From Stomoxys calcitrans (taxonomy: Eukaryota; Arthropoda; Insecta; Diptera; Muscidae): DNA of 64,000 bases. How positions within the stretch are numbered: position 1 is the stretch's first letter; each line of letters begins with the position of its first letter. A model generated the notes under the pieces. It saw only the letters and a list, made by a program, of their open reading frames with translations, had not been told where the DNA came from and did no database searches. Below are positions 10,980 through 20,641 of this stretch, one piece after another. The stretch is from assembly GCF_963082655.1 (NCBI RefSeq), contig NC_081552.1, positions 98,768,323 through 98,832,322 on the forward strand. Direction: 5' to 3'. The position numbers were made by a program, and so were the translations under genes.

Positions 10980-12248
10980 ACAAGTAAAAGCGTGCTAAGT
11001 TCGGCCGGGCCGAATCTTATATACCCTCCACCATGGATCGTATTTGTCGAGTTCTTTCCCGGCATCTCTTCTTAGGCAAAGATTTGCTCTGCGATATCGA
11101 GCGATATCAAGATATGGACCGGTTTGGACCACAATTAAATTATATGTTGGAGACCTGTGTAAAATGTCAGCCAATTCGAATAAGAATTGCGATATCAAGA
11201 TATGGACCGGTTTGGACCACAATTAAATTATATGTTGGAGACCTGTGTAAAATGTCAGCCAATTCGAATAAGAATTGCGCCCTTTCGGGGCTCAAGAAGT
11301 AAAATAGAGAGATCGATTTATATGGGAGCTGTATCGGGCTATAGACAGATTCAGACCATAATAAGCACGTATGTTTAAGGTCATGAGAGAATCCGTCGTA
11401 CAAAATTTCAGGCAAATCGGATAATAATTGCGACCTCTACAGGCTCAAGAAGTCAAGATCCCAGATTGGTTTATATGGCAGCTATATCAGGTAATGAACC
11501 GATTTGAACCATACTTGGCACAGTTGTTGGATATCATAACAAATCACGTCGTGCCAAAATTCATTCAAAGCGGATAAGAATTGCGCCCTCTAGAGGCTTA
11601 AGAAGTCAAGACCCAAGGTCTGTTAATATGACAGCTACATCAGGTTATGAACCGATTTAAACCATACATGGCACAGTTGTTGGATATCATAACCAAACAA
11701 GTCGTGCGAAATTTCATTCCAATCGGATAAGAATTGCACACTCTAGAGGCTCAAGAAGTCAAGACCCAAGATCGGTTTATATAGCAGCTATATCAAAACA
11801 TAGACCGATTTCAACCATGCTTGACATAGTTGTTGAATATCATTACAAAACACGTCGTGCAAAATTTCATTCCAATCGGATAAGAATTGCGCCCTCTAGA
11901 GGCTCAAGAAGTCAAAACCAAAGATCGGTTTATATGACAGCTATATCAAGACATGGACCGATATGGCCCATTTAAAATACCAACCGACCTACACTAATAA
12001 GAAGTATTTGTGCAAAATTTCAAGCGGCTAGCTTTACTCCTTCGGAAGTTAGCGTGCTTTCGACATACAGACGAACGGACAGACGGACGGACGGACGGAC
12101 AAACGGACGGACATGGCTAGATCGACATAAAATGTCACGACGATCAAGAATATATATACTTTATGGGGTCTCAGACGAATATTTCGAGTAGTTACAAACA
12201 GAATGACGAAATTAGTATACCCCCATCATATGGTGGAGGGTATAAAAA
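10980..12248 (-). mobile_element. DINE-1-like family A element, complete
   Basis: Both ends are intact. The order is hairpin end, TTCTTAGGCAAA, monomers, (GGAC)n run near 12071-12110, AAGAATATATATACTTTATG block, and ATGGTGGAGGGTATAAAAA end. Near the hairpin end it carries a recent 88-bp tandem duplication. Confidence 0.85.
11101..11276. repeat. Two tandem copies of an 88-bp segment
   Basis: The segment starting GCGATATCAAGATATGGACC at 11101 restarts at 11189 with no difference seen by eye. The junction lies between AATTGC and GATATC. It is a local duplication within the DINE-A element, too similar to be old. Confidence 0.85.
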
Positions 12249-12402
12249 CCAGTAAGGAAAGGCAAAAGTCGGGCGGAGCCGACTATAAAATACCCTACAT
12301 CACTGTATCTGCGTACTGCTTTTAATGCATGGAACCTATTTCGAAATATAGTTAAAAAATCTAAACCGATTTTTATGAACTTTTTCACACATATTGGAAC
12401 GT
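12249..12402 (-). mobile_element. End fragment of a third DINE-like family (G)
   Basis: AGTAAGGAAAGGCAAAAGTC followed by GGGCGGAGCCGACTATAAAA has the same plan as the family A hairpin end (AAGTAAAAG, a GC-rich inverted repeat, then TATAAAATACCC) but different bases. The opposite end of the same kind occurs at 41020-41045 (CGGCCTTTCCTTACTGG). Confidence 0.5.
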
Positions 12403-12735
12403 CCAACACGACGTGTTTTGTTATGATATCCAACAACTGTGCCAAGTATGGTTTAAATCGGTCCATAACCTGATATAGCTGCCATATAAACCGATCTGGG
12501 GTCTTGATTTCTTGAGCCTCTAGAGTGTGCAATTCTTATCCGATTGGAATGAAATTTTGCACGACGTGTTTTGTTATTATATCCAACAACTGTGCCAAGT
12601 ATGGTTGAAATCGATCCATAACCTGATATAGCTGTCATATAAACCGATCTTGGGTCTTGACTTCTTGAGCTTCTAGAGGGCGCAATTCTTATCCAATTTG
12701 CCTGAAATTTTGTACGACGGATTCTGGACGGCGAT
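12403..12735 (+). mobile_element. DINE-A monomer fragment
   Basis: Two family A monomers (AACACGACGTGTTTTGTTAT, CTTGACTTCTTGAGCTTCTA) without either terminus. They stop at about 12730, where a Helitron-C-like array begins. Confidence 0.6.
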
Positions 12736-13710
12736 ATCCCTCTGACACGTATTTTCATTTGAATACAATATATTCTCGGTCGTCCTACATGACTGTTTGG
12801 TGTTGTTTTTATTGGGAGGATAGCGTCAAACCCCCGACGCTAAGACCCAAAAGAAAATTTATTTGAGTCCTTTAATGCCGAGATCGATATGTCCGGCAGA
12901 ACGGCAGGACGTTACTTAGATTCTCGAATCCTTATATCAACATAAGATTCGAACTCTAATGTCATAGACCTTTCGTTAAATTCTCATATTATCCCGATCG
13001 AACTACACGTCCTATTGAGGGTATTTAGACAAAATTCTTATAACATATTCCATATTGTCCCAACCGGTAAATATGCCCTGTTGAGGTGTTTTTGGGAGGT
13101 GGGGGCGCCTCAAACACCAAGAAATAAATTTTTATATCAGATTTGTACTCTACTTTTAAATACCTTTCTTTTGATACCCATATTGTCCCAATCTGTAAAT
13201 ATGGCCAGGTGGGGGGTTTTTGGGGGTGGGAAGAGGTGGGCGCCTCAGACGCCAAAAGATAAACTTTTATGTCTGATTGGTATTGCTCTTTTAAATACAT
13301 TTTATTTGATACCCATATTGCCCAAAGCGGTGAAGGAGTCCTGTTTGGGGTTTTTTTGAGGGTGGGCCAACCACTTAGGGTGAAATTTGTATACCATGTT
13401 CAAACTCTACTCTTAAATACCTTTCGTTTGATACCCATATTGTCCCAATCGGTAAACATGTTGGTGGGTTTTATACCAATCGGTAAACATTCGGGTGGGT
13501 TTTATACCAATTTCGTGTTTTTGGGGTACCATAAGGTGGCATACAAAATTTCGCTTAAATCGATAACCCATCTCCGAGATCTGGATATCAAAATTTCTCC
13601 GGGGCCTCAATCTCTACCATCTGTGAAAATTTCATGAACATCGGTTTAGCCAACAAACTAACAAACAAATATACAAACAAACAAAGCGCAACAATTTCAT
13701 CTTATATATA
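12736..13710 (-). mobile_element. Helitron-like family C relative with tandem array
   Basis: Repeats of the form GATACCCATATTGTCCCAAT, each with CCTTTCGTTTGATACCCATA and a G-rich GGGGTTTTTGGGGGTGG stretch, end in ATACAAACAAACAAAGCGCA and TATATATA. The last part resembles the 5' end of family C (TATATATAAAAAT, TTTGTGTTTGTTTGT when read on the minus strand). The monomers are clearly related to, but distinct from, those at 19-22 kb. Confidence 0.55.
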
Positions 13711-14640
13711 ACAAGTAAAACCGTGCTAAGTTCGGCCGGGCTGAATCTTAAATACCCTCCACCGAGTTCTTTTCCCGGCATCTCTTCTTATGCAAAAAAA
13801 AGGATATAAGAAAAGATTTGCTCTGCTATTAGAGCGATATCAAGATATGGTCCGGTTTGGACCGCAATTAAATTATATGTTGGAGACCTGTGTAAAATGT
13901 CAGCCAATTTGTATAAGAATTGCGCATTTTGGGGGCTCAAGAAGTAAAATAGAGAGATCGATTTATATGGGAGCTGTATCGGGCTATAGACCGATTCAGA
14001 CCATAATAAACACGTATGTTGATGGTCATGAGAGGATTCGTCGTACAAAATTTGAGGCAAATCGGATAATAATTGCGACCTCTAGAGGCTCAAGAAGTCA
14101 AGACCCAAGATCGGTTTATATGACAGCTAGATCAGGTTATGGACCGATTTGAACCATACTAGGCACAGTTGTTGGATATCATAACAAAACACGTGGTGCA
14201 AAATTTCATTCCAATCGGATAAGAATTGCGCACTCTAGAGGCTCAAGAAGTCAAGGCCCAAGATCGGTTTATATGACAGCTATGTCAGGTTATGGACCGA
14301 TTTGGACCATATTTGGCACAGTTGTTGGATATCATAACGGTTTATATGGCAGCTATATCAAAACATGGACCGATATGGCCCATTTACAATACCAACCGAC
14401 CTACACTTATAAGAAGTATTTGTGCAAAATTTCAAGCGGCTAGCTTAACTCCTTCGGAAGTTAGCGTGCTTTCGACAGACAAACGGACGGACGAACAAAC
14501 GGACATGGCTAGATCGACATAAAATGTCGCGACGATCAAGAATATATATACTTTATAGAGTCTCAGACGAATATTTCGAGTAGTTACAAACAAAATGACG
14601 AAATAAGTATACCCCCCATCCTATGGTGGAGGGTACAAAA
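13711..14640 (-). mobile_element. DINE-1-like family A element
   Basis: Starts directly after the TATATATA of the preceding element, with the hairpin AGTTCGGCCGGGCTGAATC, and ends CTATGGTGGAGGGTACAAAA. Compared with other copies it lacks the CATGGATCGCATTTGT segment beside the hairpin end and has only three monomers. The microsatellite is short (CAAACGGACGGACGAACAAA). Confidence 0.8.
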
Positions 14641-16264
14641 ATTAATTTGTGTTTGTTTGTAGGTTGTTTTCTTTGTGTGTTCCTTATAGACTCAGAAACG
14701 GCTTAAACGATTTTCTTAAAATTTTCGCAGATGGTGCATCATGATCCCGTGGTGAAAATGGAGTACTACATTTTTTGATCTGACGGGGGAGCGGACTCTC
14801 CTCCTTACCATAATTTTCAGAAACGCCAGATCTCGCAGATGGGTGGTGCGATTTTAGCCAAATCTTTTGTGCTCTCATATAGTACCCTGAAAATAAAAAT
14901 TTTGTGTCCCAATTTCGGATGGGGTACCTAGGGGTGACGCCCCACTCTAAAACCTACCAAACATATATTTAGACCAATCACGACAATATGGGATTAAAAT
15001 GAAAGGTATTTTGGATAAGAAAACGTATCTGACAACCAATTGTTGGACCAAGTATTAGGGGGACAACCCCAACGCCCATAACACCCTCCAAACATGACAA
15101 CCAATTGTTGGACCAAGTATTAGGGGGACAACCCCAACGCCCATAACACCCTCCAAACATGACTTATTTACTGACTATGGGAATATGTTTAAGTAAAAGA
15201 TATTTAAGTGTAGAATTCGAATCTGATATCCAAATATGGAAACAAGTGTTTGGGGGCCGCCTCTCCCCCAAACACTTTTAGGGTCACAGCAATATGGGGC
15301 TCAAATGAAAATGAATGAATAAAGCACGAAACTGATTCCAATATTCGGGAAAAGTGTCAATCGGGGCCACCCCACTCCCACAACTCCACCCAAATAGGAA
15401 GTATTTGCTGACTATTGCAATATGAGGCTCAAAAAAATGGGGTTTTAGAGCAGAACACGAATCCAATATATATTTTCAAGGCCACTGAGAGGCCACCCAT
15501 CCCCAAAAGTTGAGAGTAGACCAAGTATCTGATATTACAATTAGTGACCAACTGCCTAGGGGACGTCCCACCACCATAGCAACCCCCAAATAGGACGTAT
15601 TGGCTCACCAAGACAAAATGGGTCTTAAAGAGAGTAGAACTAAATATTTTTAGTTTTAAGGGCCAATACTCCAAACCGGACATATTTGCTGACTTTCGCA
15701 ACAGGGTTTTTAAATGATTTGATATCCAATTTTGAGGCCAATGGTAATATGGGGTTCAAATAAATGATATATAGATATATTAGAATAGAGCACGTTGATG
15801 ATATATTTTCTTGGCTTAGTGTTTGGGCGACCACCCCAAACCTCGAAACACCCCTAAATCGGGCATTTTTACCAACCATGCCAATGTGGTAAATGAAAGG
15901 TATTGGGGTGTAGAGCAAGAATTGACACCCACTTTCGGGACCAATTTTCTGGGGTCTGACCCTTTCCCAAAGTACCTTACAAATAGCAATATTTTTGTGA
16001 CCATCGCAATATGGGGCTCAAATAAAGGTATTTTGGAGTAGAATTCGAATTTGATATCCAAATGTAGGACCATGTATTTAGGGCATAACCTCTTTTCCAA
16101 AACCCCCCCAAAAGGGTAATCATTTTTCAACTGTGCCAATTTGTGGCGCAAATAAAAGTTATTTGAGATTAGAAAACAAATTTGATAACCTATTTTGGGG
16201 CCATGTGTTTGGGGGACGCCTCATCGTGTAAACTCCCCTAAACCAACGGCAATATGAGGTTTAA
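14641..16264 (+). mobile_element. Helitron-like family C element, 5' part and tandem array
   Basis: Begins with the family 5' region (ATTTGTGTTTGTTTGT, CCTTATAGACTCAGAAACGG, CAGATGGTGCATCATGATCC), then a conserved block ending CTCTCATATAGTACCCTGAA, then about ten degenerate units of roughly 110-135 bp carrying GGGGCTCAAATGAAA and GGACCAAGTATTAGGGGG. The 3' terminus with CTAG is absent; it ends where a DINE-A element starts. Confidence 0.65.
15031..15160. repeat. Perfect 65-bp tandem duplication
   Basis: The unit starting GACAACCAATTGTTGGACCA at 15031 restarts at 15096 with no difference I can see. The surrounding array units differ strongly from each other, so this duplication is recent. Confidence 0.9.
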
Positions 16265-17421
16265 ACAAGTAAAAGCGTGCTAAGTTCGGCCGGGCCGAAT
16301 CTTATATACCATCCACCATGGATCGCATTTGTCGAGTTCTTTTCCCGGCATCTCTTCTTAGGCAAAACAGGATATAAGAAAAGATTTGCTCTGCTATTAG
16401 AGCGATATCAAGATATGGTCCGGTTTGGACCACAATTAAATTATATGTTGGAGACCTGTGTAAAATGTCATCCAATTCGAATAAGAATTGCGCCCTTTGG
16501 GGGCTCAAGAAGTAAAATAGAGAGATCGATTTATATGGGAGCTGTATCGGGCTATAGACCGATTCAGACCATAATAAACACGTATGTTGATGGTCATGAG
16601 AGAATCTGTCGTACAAAATTTCATTCAAATCGGATAAGAATTGCGCCCTCTAGAGGCTCAAGAAGTCAAGACCCATGATCGGTTTATATGACAGCTATAT
16701 CAGGTTATAGAACGATTTGAACCATTCTTGGCACAGCTGTTGGATATTATGACAAAACACGTCGTGCGAAATTTCATTCCAATCGGATAAGAATTGCGCC
16801 CTCTAGAGGCTTAAGAAGTCAAGACCCAAGATCGGTTTATATGGCAGCTATATCAGGTTATGCACCGATTTGGATATCGTAACAAAATACGTCGTGCAAA
16901 ATTTCATTCCAATCGGATAAGAATTGCGCACTCTAGAGGCTCAAGAAGTCAAGACCCAAGATCGGTTTATATGGCAGCTATATCAGGTTATGAACCGATT
17001 TGAACCATATTTGGCACAGTTGTTGGATATCATAACAAAACACGTCGTGCCGAAATTCATTCAAATCGGCTAAGAATTGCGCCCTCTAGAGGCTCAAGAA
17101 GTCAAGACCCAAGATCGGTTTATATGACAGCTATATCAAAACATGGACCGATATGGCCCATTTACAATACCAACCGACCTACACTAATAAGAAGTATTTG
17201 TGCAAAATTTCAATCGGCTAGCTTTACTCCTTCGGAAGTAAGCGTGCTTTCGACAGACAGACGGACGGACGGACGGACGGACGGACATGGCTAGATCGAC
17301 TTAAAATGTCACGACGATCAAGAATATATATACTTTATGGGGTCTCAGACGAATATTTCGAGTAGTTACAAACAGAATGACGAAATTAGTATACCCCCCA
17401 TCTTATGGTGGAGGGTATAAT
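16265..17421 (-). mobile_element. DINE-1-like family A element, complete
   Basis: Intact hairpin end (AGTTCGGCCGGGCCGAATCT), monomers of 153 bp with one shortened by about 35 bp near 16860, a pure GGAC run at 17261-17287, and the CATCTTATGGTGGAGGGTAT end. It is followed after 14 bp by another copy in the same orientation. Confidence 0.85.
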
Positions 17422-17435
17422 AAATAGTATTTGAA

Positions 17436-18910
17436 ACAAGTAAAAGCGTGCTAAGTTCGGCCGGGCCGAATCTTATATACCCTCCACCATGGATCGCATT
17501 TGTCAAGTTCTTTTCCCGGCATCTCTTCTTAGGCAAAAAAGTATATAAGAAAAGAGTTACTCTGCTATTAAAACGATATCAAGATATGGTCCGGTTCGGA
17601 CCACAATTAAATTATTATTGGAGGCCTGTGTAAAATTTCAGCCAATTCGTTTAAGAATTGCGCCCATTGGGGCTCACGAAGTAAAATAGAGAGATCGATT
17701 TATATGGGATCTGTATCGGGCTATAGACCGATTCAGACCATAATAAACACGTTTGTTGATGGTCATGAGAGGATCCATCGTACAAAATTTCAGGCATATC
17801 GGATAATAATTGCGACCTCTAGGGGTCAAGAAGTCAAGATCCCAGATCGGTTTATATGGCAGCTATATCAGGTTATGAACCGATTTGAACCTTATTTGAC
17901 CCAGTTGTTGAAAGTAAAAATAAAATACGTCATGCAAAATTTCAGCCAAATCGGATAGGAATTGCGTCCTCTAGAAGCTCAAGAAATCAAATCCCCAGAT
18001 CTGTTTATATGACAGCTATATCAGTTTATGAACCGATTTGAACCATACTTGGCACAGTTGTTGGATATCATAACGAAATACTTCGTGCAAAAATTCATTC
18101 AAATCGGATAAGAATTGTGCCCTCTAGAGGGTCAAGAAGTCAAGACCCAAGATCGGTTTATATGGCAGCTATATCAGGTTATGGACCGATTTGAACCATA
18201 CTTGGCACAGTTGTTGGGTATCATAACAAAACACGTCGTGCGAAATTCCATTCCAATCGGATGAGAATTGCGCACTCTAGAGGCTCAAGAAATCAAGACC
18301 CAAGATCGGTTTATATGGTAGCTATATCAGGTTATGGATCGATTTGAACCATACTTGGCACTGTTGTTGGATATAATAAGAAAACACGTGGTGCAAAATT
18401 TCATTCCAATCGGATAAGAATTGCGCACTCTAGAGGCTCAAGAAGTCAAGACCCAAGATCGGTTTATATGGCAGCTATATCAGGTTATGGACCGATTTGA
18501 ACCATACTTGGCACAGGTGTTGGATATCATAACAAAACACGTTGTGCAAAATTTCATTCTGATCGGATAAGAATTGCGCACGCTAGAGGCTCAAGAAGTC
18601 AAGACCCAAGATCGGTTTATATGGCAGCTATATCAGGTTATGGTCCGATTTGAACCATACTTGGCACAGTTGTTGGATATCATAGCAAAACATGTCATGC
18701 AAAATTTCGTTCCAATCGCATAAGAATTGCGCACTCTACAGGCTCAAGAAGTCAAGACCCAAGATCGGTTTATATGGCAGCTATATCAAAACATGGACCG
18801 ATATGGCCCATTTACAATACCAACCGACCTACACTAATAAGAAGTATTTGTGCAAAATTTCAAGCGGCTAGCTTTACTCCTTCGGAAGTTAGCGTGCTTT
18901 CGACAGACAG
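17436..18910 (-). mobile_element. DINE-1-like family A element, truncated in the microsatellite
   Basis: The hairpin end is intact and about eight monomers follow with regular 153-bp spacing (for example GATCGGTTTATATGGCAGC at 18457 and 18610). The element stops within GTGCTTTCGACAGACAG at 18910, exactly where the microsatellite should start, and is joined to a 42-bp Helitron 3' end. The AAGAATATATATACTTTATG block and TATACCC terminus are missing. Confidence 0.8.
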
Positions 18911-18953
18911 AAAGTAAAAGAAGGCGCAGCGGAGCGGGCCCGGGTCTGCTAGT
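18911..18953 (+). mobile_element. Helitron 3' terminus (hairpin plus CTAG)
   Basis: AAAGTAAAAGAAGGCGCAGC followed by GGAGCGGGCCCGGGTCTG and CTAG at 18949-18952, then T. A GC-rich stem a few bases before CTRR, with insertion before a T, is the standard 3' end of Helitrons. The same terminus, inverted, appears near 455 and at 33075. Here it sits directly after DINE-A sequence rather than after a family C body. Confidence 0.7.
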
Positions 18954-20244
18954 GTCTTACATAAAGCATAAATCGTGTTTTGAAAATAGGGGTTTCGACA
19001 ATTGATCATATAACATCACATCAGGAACTTGGTGAGCCACATATTGGCATGGTCGAAAATTTTTTCCCTTTGGGGGTGTTTTGGGAAAGGGGTGATCCCC
19101 TAAATAGATGGTCCAAAATTTGGATATCAAATACGTATTCTACTCCCAAATACCTTTATTTTAAACTCCTTATTGCAAAAGTCAGCAAATATGTCCGGTT
19201 TGGCCCTAAAAACTATGAATATTTAGTTCCACTCTCTTTAAGACCCAAATTGTTTTGGTGAACAAATACGTCCTACATGAGGGTTGTTGTGGTGGTGGGA
19301 CGTCCGCTAGACAGTTGGCCCCTAATGTTGATATCAGATACGTGGTCTTCTCCCACATATCTTTAATTTGAGCCCCATATTTCAATAGTCGGCAAAGATG
19401 ACCGGCTTAGGGGGTGTTTTGAAGAATTGGCGGCCACCCAGTGAGTTGGCTTTGAAAATATATATCCGATTCGTGTTCCACTTTAAAAACCCTGTTATTT
19501 GAGCCTCATATTGCAATAGTCAGAAAATACTTACTATGTGGGTGGTGTTGTGGGGATGGGGTGGCCCCATAGACACTTTTCCCGAATATTGATATCAGAT
19601 TCGTGCTTTACTCCCAAAGACCTTTCATTTGAGCCCCATATTGCTATGTTTGTAAATTTGTCCCCTTTGGGGGATGTCTTTGGAGAGAGGCGGCCCCCCA
19701 AACACTTGGTCCCATATTTGGATGTCAGATTCGATTTGAGTCCTTTGATTTGAGTCCCATATTGCTATGATCGGTAAATATGTCCGATTTAGGGGTGTTT
19801 TGGGGCTGAGGATGTTCCCCCAAGCACTTGGACCGACAATTGGATATCAGATATGTTTTCTTATCCTAAATACCTTTCAATTGAGTCCCATATTGTCGTG
19901 ATTGGTCTAAATATATGTTTGGTAGGTTTTAGGGTGGGGTAGCCCACTAGGTATAATAAATAACAAATTTTTAAATTTAGTGTACTATAAGAGAGCACAC
20001 AAAATTTCTCTTGATTCGCACCACCCATCTCCGATATCTGGCGTTTCTGAAAATTAGGGTAAGCGGGAGGTTCCGCCCCCCCCCCTTCCCCCCAAAAAGA
20101 TATCAAAAAATGTAGTACCCTATTTTCACCAAGGGGTCATTATGCACCATCTGTGAAAATTTCAAGAAAATCAGTTCAGCCGGTTCTGAGTCTATAAGGA
20201 ACACACAAACATACAAACAAACAAACACAAATTGATTTTAATAT
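18954..20244 (-). mobile_element. Helitron-like family C tandem array and 5' region
   Basis: About eight units marked by GAGCCCCATATTGCTATG, GGGGGTGTTTTGGG and GATATCAGATTCGT, then the family's conserved 5' block (TAGTGTACTATAAGAGAGCAC through CTGAGTCTATAAGGAACAC) and the ACAAACAAACAAACACAAAT tail. The tail is interrupted by a mariner MITE at 20246. No frame over 95 codons is convincing as protein. Confidence 0.65.
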
Positions 20245-20245
20245 A

Positions 20246-20482
20246 TTGGGTTGTCCAAAAAGTAATTGCGGATTTTTTAAAAGAAAGTAAATGCATTTTT
20301 AATAAAACTTAGAATGAACTTTAATCAAATATATTTTTTTTACACTTTTTTTCTAAAGCAAGCTAAAAGTAACAGCTGATAACTGACAGAAGCAAGAATG
20401 CAATTACAGAGCCACAAGTTGTGAAAAAATTTGTCAACGCCGACTATATGAAAAATCCGCAATTACTTTTTGGGCAACCCAA
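20246..20482. mobile_element. mariner-type MITE (237 bp) with TA target duplication
   Basis: The terminal inverted repeats are near perfect over at least 30 bp: the left end starts TTGGGTTGTCCAAAAAGTAA and the right end, read inward, starts TTGGGTTGCCCAAAAAGTAA. Both are followed by TTGCGGATTTTT. The element is bracketed by TA at 20244-20245 and 20483-20484, as expected for Tc1/mariner transposition. At 237 bp it cannot encode a transposase, but the right part still reads ADYMKNPQLLFGQPN, resembling the C-terminal end of mariner transposases. It therefore looks like an internal deletion derivative. It sits in the T/A-rich 5' tail of a family C Helitron. Confidence 0.9.
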
Positions 20483-20641
20483 TACAATATATAAGATTGT
20501 TTTTTGTATGGGTTTTATCATAACAAAATACAAGTACAAATACAAAATACAATACAAAACCTACGAGCAAAGTGGGGAACACACAAAATTTAAGAAACCC
20601 CAATATACTCAAAATTCTCATTTAAAAGCGTTTTTATTACA

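Noticed and set aside
10980..12248. A TATA-like TTATATACCC at DINE-A hairpin ends as a promoter
   Set aside because: It is a fixed part of every copy and forms the element terminus. Nothing downstream is coding.
16900..18900. Regular repeats that at first sight suggest a CRISPR array or satellite
   Set aside because: The units are 153-bp direct repeats without unique spacers, bounded by DINE-1-like termini, in a eukaryotic genome.
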